DNA from: Hyphomicrobiales bacterium
GTDB taxonomy: Bacteria; Pseudomonadota; Alphaproteobacteria; Rhizobiales; Beijerinckiaceae
Assembly (NCBI GenBank): GCA_015655535.1
Contig: JAATEW010000038.1
Location: forward strand, 1-13,723
Direction of reading: 5' to 3'
Length of the DNA: 13,723 nt
How positions within the stretch are numbered: position 1 is the stretch's first letter; each line of letters begins with the position of its first letter. The translations under genes were made by a program, and so were the position numbers. The notes under the pieces are model-generated. The model had not been told where the DNA came from. It did no database searches and saw nothing but the letters and a program-made list of their open reading frames with translations. Of this stretch, positions 8,126-13,723 are shown one piece after another.

Positions 8126-8721
8126 TTAGGACGGCCGCACCTGTCCATCGGGAAAGCGCGCGATCAGGCTGCCTATGCCGCTTGGATCATGGCCGCCGCT
8201 CATTGGCTTCGATGCCTGTTTGCGCTCGATTCCATGGACGAGTTTCAAGATTTCATGCGTGGGCGGAAAGTCGCGCCAATAGGAAAAGAGCGCTTGAATG
8301 TCGAAAAGCGTCATGTCGTCGATATCGCCCGGCGTAAATCCGCAAGAGGCCATCAGCCGGGCGTAGAGAAAGTCGAAATCTATGCGGACGGATTCCTTTA
8401 TGGAATCGCATCCGCTCCGACTTCCCCCAAAGCGTCTGAGGCTCCCGCGCGCGTTTCGATAAAGCCGCCGAGCCGCAGGACAATGGTCATCGCCGCGGCG
8501 ATCTCCGAGGCTGTCGCCTCGATCTCCGCCAGACATTCAGCCGCCGAGGCGTGATCTCGCGACAGCGCGATCGAGACGATGGCGATCGCCGCCGCCACAT
8601 TGCCCGTTTTGTCCTGCGTCGCCATCAGGATCGGTTCGATCGCCTGAACCTGAGCCAAGGTGAGCGGGCGGATGCGCCATTCATGCGCGCCGAGATGAAT
8701 CACTTCCGGTTGCGGACGCAT
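8126..8721 (-). CDS. Tail assembly chaperone GT fusion, made by -1 ribosomal frameshift
   Basis: Translation starts at ATG 8721 and reads 99 codons in the G frame. It slips back one base on TTTGGGG (8431-8425) and reads 99 further codons in the -1 frame to TAA 8126-8128, giving about 198 residues. The -1 frame segment contains VRIDFDFLYARLMASCGFTP and LFDIQALFSYWRDFPPTHEI, ending in a HEILKLVHG helix. This resembles the T-domain of lambda gpGT-type chaperones. The -1 frame has no start codon with a ribosome binding site near the beginning of this conserved part, so fusion explains it better than independent translation. The GT form normally bridges tape measure and tail tube subunits during assembly and is absent from the mature tail. 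The position directly before the tape measure gene fits. The slippage itself is predicted, not measured. Confidence 0.85.
8384..8431 (-). promoter_or_regulatory. Programmed -1 frameshift signal: slippery TTTGGGG, 9-nt spacer and stem-loop
   Basis: In the chaperone frame the codons read GCT TTG GGG GAA, so TTTGGGG (8431-8425) sits exactly as X XXY YYZ. After a 9-nt spacer, GCGGA (8415-8411) pairs with TCCGC (8388-8384) and GATTCC (8407-8402) pairs with GGAATC (8396-8391). The loop is ATAAA, with a small internal bulge of TGC against CG. The second frame opens in -1 relative to the first. Heptamer, phase, spacer and structure all agree; efficiency is unknown. Confidence 0.85.
8398..8721 (-). 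CDS. Tail assembly chaperone G (zero-frame product)
   Basis: This 107-residue protein begins MRPQPEVIHLGAHEWRIRPL, a pattern common to small G-type chaperones that keep the tape measure soluble and recruit tail tube subunits. The middle is strongly helical and Ala-rich (AAAIAIVSIALS, IEATASEIAAAMTIVLRL). The ATG at 8721 overlaps the tail tube stop by one base (TAATG), so translation is coupled and the longer upstream extension is not the start. The TAA stop at 8400-8398 lies within the loop of the stem-loop that follows the slippery heptamer. In other phages G is made in large excess over GT because most ribosomes do not slip; I expect the same here. The short length and lack of strong residue motifs mean the call rests largely on gene order and the frameshift site. 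Confidence 0.82.
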   Translation of the reverse strand: MRPQPEVIHLGAHEWRIRPLTLAQVQAIEPILMATQDKTGNVAAAIAIVSIALSRDHASAAECLAEIEATASEIAAAMTIVLRLGGFIETRAGASDALGEVGADAIP

Positions 8722-9458
8722 TACGAGGCCTCCGCGAAAGACCAGGTCATGATATTGCCGGCGGAATCGGCGAAGCACGAAAAATCGAATTCCGGCATGG
8801 TGAAATCTTCGAGCTTCGTCTGGAAGCTCAATTTGCTCGACACGCAATTATTGAGTTTCAACGAAACGGCCTGGCCCTGGAAGGTCGTATAGAAGAGCGC
8901 CTGGAATGTCGGCGTCGTGCCGAGCAGCGGATTGGTAATCGCGAGCTTCTGGCCGCTGCCGGTCACACCATAAGTATAGCTGATCAGCACGGCCTTTCCC
9001 GCATCCGCCGAGGCGAATGTATAGACGCCGGAGGCAACCGAATATTGCCCGCTCGCGGGCGAGGATGCGACCTTGGTCAGCGGTAATCCGCTCGCGGCAT
9101 AGGTGACGCCATCATCGTCGGCCGCGGTCGCGGAATTCACCACTGTGACCGTATAAGGCGAGCTCGACGGAACCGAGCCCGCTTCCGCGAAAGATGTCGC
9201 AAGCTGTCCGGCAGATGGCGTCACGCCATAGAAGAGATTGGCGAAGGCAAGCCCCGAGATACGTGCGACCTTCGCCTTGCCTGTGGTTTTGACCGTGCCG
9301 CGCGCGGCGACAAGCGGATATTGATATTGGCCATAGACCTCTTTCACGCTCGCGCTTTCCTCGATCGTGACTTCCTGCACGAGGCCGAAACTGACCGGCG
9401 TCGCATCGGCGATATCGGTGCGCGTGCCGATCAATATGCCGGAACCGAATGTATACAT
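8721..9458 (-). CDS. Tail tube (major tail) protein with an inserted domain
   Basis: This 245-residue protein fits the tail tube family by position, between tail terminator and chaperone, and by the segments MYTFGSGILIGTRTDIADAT, EESASVKEVYGQYQYPLVAA, and a C-terminal block with LKLNNCVSSKLSFQTKLEDF and MPEFDFSCFADSAGNIMTWS. It should polymerise into the non-contractile tail tube. Residues about 100-165 carry an extra module (VTYAASGLPLTKVASSPASG to YTFASADAGKAVLISYTYG) that closely resembles one in the head-tail connector at 10565-10786. It probably projects from the tube surface (inference). The ribosome binding site is strong, AAGGAGA, about 9-10 nt before ATG 9458, which suits a highly made protein. 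It is the best such site seen in the tail genes. An out-of-frame ATG lies between site and start. Confidence 0.87.
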   Translation of the reverse strand: MYTFGSGILIGTRTDIADATPVSFGLVQEVTIEESASVKEVYGQYQYPLVAARGTVKTTGKAKVARISGLAFANLFYGVTPSAGQLATSFAEAGSVPSSSPYTVTVVNSATAADDDGVTYAASGLPLTKVASSPASGQYSVASGVYTFASADAGKAVLISYTYGVTGSGQKLAITNPLLGTTPTFQALFYTTFQGQAVSLKLNNCVSSKLSFQTKLEDFTMPEFDFSCFADSAGNIMTWSFAEAS

Positions 9459-9489
9459 GGATTCATATCTCCTTCGTGAGAGACGCCTA

Positions 9490-9936
9490 TCAAGGCAGGA
9501 TCATTTTGACGGGTATGATCAACACGGCATCCCCATCGAGATCGCCCGGGTCTTTCATGAGCTTGCCGTCGATACGGCAATGCGAAACGAGACCGCCGAG
9601 CGTCTTGCGGCCGGTGAGCAAGTCGTCGCCCGAAAGCGCGAATGCCGCGTCGAGCGCATCCATCACTTTGTTCAAGAGCGATGCGCCATTGACGTTCGGG
9701 TCTTTGGCATTGAGATAAATAAAGATCTTGGGCTCGAGCACGCGTTTGGCGATCGCGCCTTCGCTCCAGGAATAGGTCTCGAAACCGCCTTCGAAGATGA
9801 AACAGGCGGGCCGGTTGGCCATGGACACATCCGTCCAGAGTTTCAACCGCCGCGACGGTCCCATCCTCCAATCGTAAGAGGACGCAAGAAGCGTCGCGAG
9901 CGCTTCGAGAGCGTTCTCGCGCGAGGTCATCGGCAT
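9490..9936 (-). CDS. Tail terminator / minor tail protein U-like
   Basis: This 148-residue protein shows the pattern of tail terminators from proteobacterial siphophages: PSRRLKLWTDV, RPACFIFEGGFETYSWSEGA, KIFIYLNAKDPN, a helical LLNKVMDALDAAFALSGDDL, and a closing CRIDGKLMKDPGDLDGDAVL. The role is to cap the growing tail tube and form the tail side of the head-tail joint. It follows the HK97 gp10-like gene by 17 nt and precedes the tail tube gene by 31 nt, the conserved order. A GGAAAG sequence about 6 nt before ATG 9936 supports the start. There is no frame break and the length is normal for the family. I recognise the protein family by its motifs and gene order rather than by a catalytic signature, since this is a structural protein. 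Confidence 0.82.
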   Translation of the reverse strand: MPMTSRENALEALATLLASSYDWRMGPSRRLKLWTDVSMANRPACFIFEGGFETYSWSEGAIAKRVLEPKIFIYLNAKDPNVNGASLLNKVMDALDAAFALSGDDLLTGRKTLGGLVSHCRIDGKLMKDPGDLDGDAVLIIPVKMILP

Positions 9937-9953
9937 AAAGTCTTTCCGGAGTT

Positions 9954-10388
9954 TCAGTTTTGCGTCAGTGCATCGAGGACGGATTGTTTCAGATCCGCCG
10001 TGATCGCGTCCTGCATGGCAGCAAGCGCATGCGCAAGGTAGCCATGCGCTGGGATGAGCGAGCCGGGATGATGCACGGTCTTCGCGAAGACCGTGCCGCC
10101 GCTGCTCGCGAAAGCGAGGGCTTTCGCCTTGACCGCGATAATGTCATGCGCGGCCGTCTTGCCGCCATATTCCTGAATGGCAGCATAAGGCACGCCTTCG
10201 CTTGATACGAAGCCTTCGATACCGGCTCCGTCGTCGGTGGTGCCCGCGGCAAGCGACGCCGCCAGCCGTCCCGAACGCTGGTTTAAAATCGCGCCGGACA
10301 GATTGTCTTCGACGCGGGCTTGCAATTGCTGTGCGAGATCGGCGACGCGGTCCGCGAGAACCTTCTCTATGGCCTCCGCGTCGATCAT
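9954..10388 (-). CDS. HK97 gp10-like head-tail joining / tail completion protein
   Basis: This 144-residue protein carries the HK97 gp10 family pattern. An N-terminal helix (MIDAEAIEKVLADRVADLAQ) leads into LNQRSGRLAASLA, then VPYAAIQEYGGKTAAH and a closing helical part after HHPGSLIPAHGYLAHAL. These proteins complete the neck between connector and tail tube. The ATG at 10388 overlaps the stop of the connector gene as ATGA, which decides the start; a longer upstream reading has no ribosome binding site and runs through the connector in another frame. The sequence is intact. The next gene begins 17 nt later. Substructure beyond the gp10 signature cannot be assigned from sequence alone. Confidence 0.85.
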   Translation of the reverse strand: MIDAEAIEKVLADRVADLAQQLQARVEDNLSGAILNQRSGRLAASLAAGTTDDGAGIEGFVSSEGVPYAAIQEYGGKTAAHDIIAVKAKALAFASSGGTVFAKTVHHPGSLIPAHGYLAHALAAMQDAITADLKQSVLDALTQN

Positions 10389-11212
10389 GGCATCACCACC
10401 CGGCGATAGGGTTGCAGGATGCGGGCGACGAAATCCGGTATATCCTTCACGATGAAGCTCACCGTCTCTTGTCCACCGAGAGATTTCGACGCCTGTCCGA
10501 TGCGCGCATGATAGGCATAGCGCTCCGCCGCCCATTCCTTGGCGGCAAGCGCGAGATCGTGCGGGACATAGCCATAGGTCAAAGTGACGGCGGCACCTGC
10601 ATCGGCGGCGGCGAATGTATAAAGCCCGGCTGCCACAGCATATTGCCCCGCGCCTGGGCTCGACGCGACAGGCGTCAGCGCTGTCCCATCGGCATAAGCC
10701 GCACCGCCGTCGCTCTCAAAAGCGCCGTAAGGCGCCTGAGCCGCGATCATGAAAGGCGCAGTCGCCGGAACGGCTGCGGCCTCGTTGGCTATCTGATAGC
10801 CTGCGAAATAAGAGATGATGATATTTTGCAAGCCTTTCTTGAAAAGCCCGTAGCGCAACGACAGACGTTGCATGCGGCCGGGCGGGGCGGCATCCGGCGG
10901 ATCGAGGATATAGCCTCTCTGCGCCGGTGCGCCCGCGACGAGCGGCGGTGCCGCCGGCATCGCCACGCCGTCGACGACGCAGGAGGCTATCGCATTGACC
11001 GGCCAATAGCGCAGCATCACCGACGTATCGTTGCCGCCGTCGATGATGTCCGTGTAAGTCGTCGGCAGGATGGACGGTCTGTCAAGAAAAGTCAGGATCG
11101 CGCGGCTGACCTGAGAAATGAGAAGCGACAAAAGATCGTCATCTTGTGTCCCCTCCACTTCAAGCCACGTTTTGAGATCGGCCAATGTCACGAGATCGAA
11201 TGAAGATGGCAT
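10385..11212 (-). CDS. gp6-like head-tail connector with a large internal insertion
   Basis: This 275-residue protein belongs to the gp6-like connector family. The N-terminal part has LVTLADLKTWLEVEGTQDDD followed by a helix LLISQVSRAILTFLDRPSIL, and the C-terminal part has DLALAAKEWAAERYAYHARI with KSLGGQETVSF. Such proteins form a ring under the portal. The conserved YFAGYQ (near 135-140) and the helix starting at PHDLALAAKEWA (near 217) are normally almost adjacent. Here about 75 residues lie between them, including ALTPVASSPGAGQYAVAAGL and YTFAAADAGAAVTLTYGYV, which match the module inserted in the tail tube protein. The ATG at 11212 follows the stop of the small upstream gene by one base, and AAGGG lies about 10 nt before it. 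The stop overlaps the next ATG. Confidence 0.85.
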   Translation of the reverse strand: MPSSFDLVTLADLKTWLEVEGTQDDDLLSLLISQVSRAILTFLDRPSILPTTYTDIIDGGNDTSVMLRYWPVNAIASCVVDGVAMPAAPPLVAGAPAQRGYILDPPDAAPPGRMQRLSLRYGLFKKGLQNIIISYFAGYQIANEAAAVPATAPFMIAAQAPYGAFESDGGAAYADGTALTPVASSPGAGQYAVAAGLYTFAAADAGAAVTLTYGYVPHDLALAAKEWAAERYAYHARIGQASKSLGGQETVSFIVKDIPDFVARILQPYRRVVMP

Positions 11213-11213
11213 T

Positions 11214-11561
11214 TCAGTACGGCCCTTCATTGGCGCGGCGCGCCAGCGCGCGCAACTCGTCATTGGTGATGGGCAGGCAAACGCCGACGCCCTTCGCCTT
11301 CAGGAAAGCGAAAAGGCCGCGGCGATTGAGCCCGTCGACCTCGTCACCATACGAATCGTGCTTTTCAGCATTTGGTTCGGCGTGAGCGGGCTCATGCGGC
11401 GCATCGAGCTTCGCGTCAGCCCCGTTCAACGGCAGGAAACCATGCGCGCGCAGCGCCTGCGCGGCATGATCTTCGACCGTGACACAGCCATCCGTGTCGA
11501 TCTCGATCGCATGGCCATCATGCGAGGCGGCGCCGCAGCCTGATGGGACGCGAAGCTTCAT
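11214..11561 (-). CDS. Hypothetical phage protein between capsid and connector genes
   Basis: This 115-residue protein is not assigned to a named family. The first 45 residues (MKLRVPSGCGAASHDGHAIE, then DGCVTVEDHAAQALRAHGF) look like a short beta segment plus helix of a kind seen in small proteins after phage capsid genes. Residues about 46-75 form an acidic, His/Pro-rich linker. The last 40 residues (LNRRGLFAFLKAKGVGVCLP, then NDELRALARRA) look like a compact helix-turn-helix of SAP-like shape (inference). I chose ATG 11561 because AAGGA lies 8 nt upstream of it; the longer start at 11609 has no such site. The TGA stop is one base from the connector ATG, so both are probably translated together. 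A head-completion, decoration or scaffold-related role is possible but unproven. Confidence 0.6.
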   Translation of the reverse strand: MKLRVPSGCGAASHDGHAIEIDTDGCVTVEDHAAQALRAHGFLPLNGADAKLDAPHEPAHAEPNAEKHDSYGDEVDGLNRRGLFAFLKAKGVGVCLPITNDELRALARRANEGPY

Positions 11562-11658
11562 TGGCACATTCCTTGATGGATTGATGATGATGTAAGGCGC
11601 GATCTTCATGCGGTGTCATGCGCGGCCCCCAAGATCAGGGGACCGGCCATGACGCCCA

Positions 11659-13188
11659 CTAGCCGTTGCCGATGTTCGTGATCATGGCGAGCGACGGCGG
11701 GAAGTAGTTCTGCAACACCTCATCCGCATAGATGCCATATTCATAGCGGCGCGACCGCAGCGGCCATTCGATCTGGTAATAGTCCTGCCGCGTGCGGATC
11801 TGCATCACATTGCCAACGCCAGCCAAGGGATAGGGCAGCATCCTCGTCGTCATCAGCAATGTGCCGGCCGGCATATTGGGATGCACCTTGATGTCGAGTA
11901 TGCTCCCGCCCTGCATCGAGAAGCGGTTGAGATAGGTGCGCACCATGATGCCGCCGGCGACAAGATCCTGCGCCGTTTCAAACACGAACCGCTGCGCGGC
12001 ATTGGTCGAGCCAGCGATGATCTTCTTCGAAATATTCAGCGCCTCTTGCGAACTGACCCAGATCGTATCGGGAGACAGGCGATAGGTGTCCCACATCTCC
12101 TTCAAGACGGCGTCGATCTCGACGATGCCGCCGGCCGAATCCGAGGTGAGCGGCGTCCCGGCCCCGGCGTCCCCCTGCGCCATCGTGAAGACGGTGGCAC
12201 CCGACCCGGACTTCGCGGCCTGATAGATGAGGCCGTCGAAGGCCAGCGCATTTTGCGAATTATCCGACGTGCCGAGCGAGGCCGCGGTCTGCGTGCCGGT
12301 GGCGGGTGCGGTGATGACGAGCGAGTCGATCGTCGTGATCGCGCCAAGGACCTCCGAGCCAGACGTGCCCCAAAACCAGGCATAGCCCAGAGCGCCTGTC
12401 ACGGCGGCGACCGTCGCCTTGAGACTATGCGTGGCATTGGCGTCATTGGCCGTAGTGATCGTCGCATTATTGGATTTCTTCGCGGCGCCGCCGCCGAACG
12501 TGTCCGACGACCCGTCGGCATTGGTGCGAGTGATCGCCGCTTGAATGCCGCCGGCGAGCGTCGCATTCATGATACCATCATGCGTCAGCGCCACGCAGAT
12601 CACGCTATAGGCCGTATTGGCCGAAAGCGTGCCGCCGGTGGCGACATCGCTCAGCGTCGGCGTCGGCGTCGTACCGAGCGCGGTCGATCCATTGCCGCCA
12701 AGGATCATGGCCTCTTCGCCGAGCATCAAGGCCTCGAGCCCGGTCTTGGCACCGATGGCGCGGATATCGTCGAACCCCTGGCCGGCATATTGCGCTTCGA
12801 AATCAACGCTGGTTTCGATGCCGATGCCTTTATAGGTCGCCGTGTAATCCTGCGTCGCGACCGCGAGTACGCCGCCGCGATTGGCTGACGATACGCCAAA
12901 GCGCAGGCCAGACGTGTTGATCGCCGTGATCGCGCGTCAGGCCGCCTGAATGCCGCCTTTGCCCGACACGCTCGGGATCGAAATGCGCAGAGGCGTCAGC
13001 AACGGATAGAGAAATTTCGCGCCGAGATCGAGATCGTAAAACGTCAATCCCGACGTCGCGCTGACCGATTCGGTAAAGGTGCTTTTCTCGAGGCCAAGCA
13101 GGCCTCTGAAACGCGGATCGCCGAGCGGTTTTTGCTGGGCTGTCTTCAGCCGGTCAAGAATATCATCGGCTGTTTGATTGATCATCAT
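11659..13188 (-). pseudogene. Major capsid protein gene interrupted by in-frame TGA
   Basis: From ATG 13188, with AGGAGA five bases upstream, one frame runs 509 codons to TAG 11659, apart from TGA at codon 84 (12937-12939). Reading through gives a continuous capsid-like protein: IPSVSGKGGIQAA before the stop, RAITAINTSGLRFGVSSANR after it, then GIETSVDFEAQYAGQGFDDI and, at the end, RSRRYEYGIYADEVLQNYFP. Codons about 173-298 look like an inserted fibronectin/Ig-like domain (ATGGTLSANTAYSVICVALT, VAAVTGALGYAWFWGTSGSE). Position at the head of the structural genes and size fit a major capsid protein, probably of HK97 fold (inference). The lost residue was probably Trp (TGG) or Arg (CGA). Without suppression the product is only 83 residues, so no capsid would form. 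Confidence 0.8.
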
Positions 13189-13212
13189 GCTGTTCTCCTG
13201 AAAAAGAGTGCC

Positions 13213-13246
13213 AAAAGAAAAGCGGCCGGACATGGGTCCGGCCGCT
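13213..13246 (-). terminator. Rho-independent-type terminator just upstream of the capsid gene
   Basis: Perfect 11-bp arms AGCGGCCGGAC (13221-13231) and GTCCGGCCGCT (13236-13246) flank a 4-nt loop. Read on the minus strand the stem is followed by TTTTCTTTT. This is a strong GC hairpin plus U-tract facing the same way as the capsid operon. It ends 24 nt before the capsid ATG, leaving no room for an ordinary promoter between them. Confidence 0.8.
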
Positions 13247-13290
13247 GGATGTTGAATCTGCGTTGAGATGGTCTCGAACTTTGAACAGCG

Positions 13291-13368
13291 TCATGGCCGG
13301 GCTTGACCCGGCCATCCAAGTCTCGCCGAGGAAAGCAGTGCCTGGATGCGCGGATCAAGTCCGTGCAT
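13291..13368. repeat. Bipartite palindromic intergenic repeat (Rhizobiales type)
   Basis: Two small palindromes lie in inverted orientation to each other. ATGGCCGGG (13293-13301) pairs with CCCGGCCAT (13307-13315) around CTTGA. ATGCGCGGA (13346-13354) pairs, with one mismatch, with TCCGTGCAT (13360-13368) around TCAAG. The right half is a diverged inverted copy of the left (shared CTTGA core and GCATCC/CCATCC flanks). Such units are abundant between genes of Rhizobiales. The right half covers the last codons and stop of the recombinase gene. Confidence 0.75.
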
Positions 13369-13723
13369 GCGCCGAAATTGACAATGTGGCTGAACTGGCT
13401 TCGAGCTTGGGCTTGTAGCCGGTTTTTCCCGTGCGCTCAATCCAGTCGAGGATGGTGCCAAGATCACCATGCAAGGTGACTTTGAGGTCGCGGCGCGTCT
13501 CGCCTGGCGTGATAACGACCCGGTCGATGACCTGCCGGATGGCAGTGGCAGCTTCCAGGGCATCGTCGGGATGGGAGAGCGCTTCGGTCAGGTGCTCGAT
13601 CTTGCGGCGGTAAATGTCGGCGATGTTCGGGTGGATATCGGGAATATCCGTCACGGGTACATCTTCCAGCCGGGCCTTAAGGTCGTCCTGCTTTGCTTCA
13701 AGCTCCGAGAGCCGTTCGGACAA
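13355..13723 (-). CDS. Serine recombinase-like protein, C-terminal fragment (cut by window edge)
   Basis: The frame is open at the right edge and ends at TGA 13355-13357, giving the last 122 codons or so. The start of the visible part is a coiled coil (SERLSELEAKQDDLKARLED), then a helical stretch IYRRKIEHLTEALSHPDDAL, AIRQVIDRVVITPGETRRDL and LHGDLGTILDWIERTGK. This arrangement is typical of the C-terminal end of large serine recombinases of alphaproteobacterial prophages and elements, downstream of the zinc-ribbon and recombinase domains. The catalytic N-terminal domain is outside the window, so I cannot tell if the gene is whole. Its final residues (SAHART) are encoded by the right half of the palindromic repeat. 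It is transcribed toward the capsid gene, with a terminator between them. It may be the phage's own integrase or that of a later insertion. Confidence 0.75.
   Translation of the reverse strand: MSERLSELEAKQDDLKARLEDVPVTDIPDIHPNIADIYRRKIEHLTEALSHPDDALEAATAIRQVIDRVVITPGETRRDLKVTLHGDLGTILDWIERTGKTGYKPKLEASSATLSISAHART

Noticed and set aside
8253..8483. Third-frame ORF across the chaperone overlap
   Set aside because: It is Arg-rich without motifs, whereas the -1 frame carries the recognisable T-like domain and the slippery site is in phase with that frame.
10202..12888. Long plus-strand open frames (10202-11203 and 11881-12888)
   Set aside because: Both are antisense to the connector and capsid genes and are dominated by Arg, Gly and Asp, as expected for shadow frames.
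4131..12939. A phage-wide alternative genetic code with TGA or TAG read as amino acids
   Set aside because: TGA ends many genes at tight ATGA overlaps, and TAG ends the capsid and TIM-barrel frames at natural C-termini. Two isolated nonsense mutations explain the data better.
1..13723. A bona fide gene transfer agent cluster
   Set aside because: The tail-tip families are GTA-like, but the adjacent recombinase, the inserted domains, the split TIM barrel and the tail-fibre gene fit an integrated siphophage better.
1..13723. CRISPR array, tRNA, rRNA or defence island
   Set aside because: No regularly spaced direct repeats, cloverleaf-like sequence or defence gene was seen; all long minus-strand frames are virion or recombinase genes.

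Overview
The window is a single co-oriented block of siphophage structural genes, all on the minus strand. It reads from a recombinase fragment at the right edge, through head and head-tail-joining genes, then tail genes, to the start of a tail fibre gene cut by the left edge. Moderately high GC, GTA-like tail-tip families (DUF2460, DUF2163, NlpC/P60, GTA TIM barrel) and Rhizobiales-type intergenic palindromes suggest a prophage or prophage remnant in an alphaproteobacterium, probably a Hyphomicrobiales (Rhizobiales) member. The host assignment is inference.

Layout from right to left, in the direction of transcription: the C-terminal part of a serine-recombinase-like gene (13723-13355); a bipartite palindromic repeat (13291-13368); a rho-independent-type terminator (13246-13213); a major capsid gene broken by an in-frame TGA (13188-11659); a small unrecognised protein (11561-11214); a gp6-like head-tail connector; an HK97 gp10-like protein; a tail terminator; a tail tube protein; a tail assembly chaperone pair G/GT joined by a -1 frameshift; a 32-bp inverted repeat; a short tape measure protein; a GTA TIM-barrel protein fused to a DUF2460 domain; a DUF2460 distal-tail gene broken by an in-frame TAG; a DUF2163 hub gene; an NlpC/P60 peptidase; a large tail-tip (gpJ / Phage-tail_3 type) protein; and the first 40 codons of a tail fibre-like gene.

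Most genes are packed with ATGA or TAATG overlaps or gaps of about 1-30 nt, as in a translationally coupled phage late operon. No portal, protease or terminase gene lies between the recombinase and the capsid gene, and two essential structural genes carry single nonsense codons. The element as read is therefore probably a decaying prophage, although nearly everything else in the tail module is open and well formed. The most interesting points are the complete frameshift cassette (TTTGGGG heptamer, 9-nt spacer, stem-loop), the relocation of the GTA TIM barrel from the tail-tip protein onto a second copy of the distal tail domain, and a shared domain inserted into both the connector and the tail tube protein. 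I did not see an unrelated defence or novel enzymatic system, CRISPR array, tRNA or rRNA.
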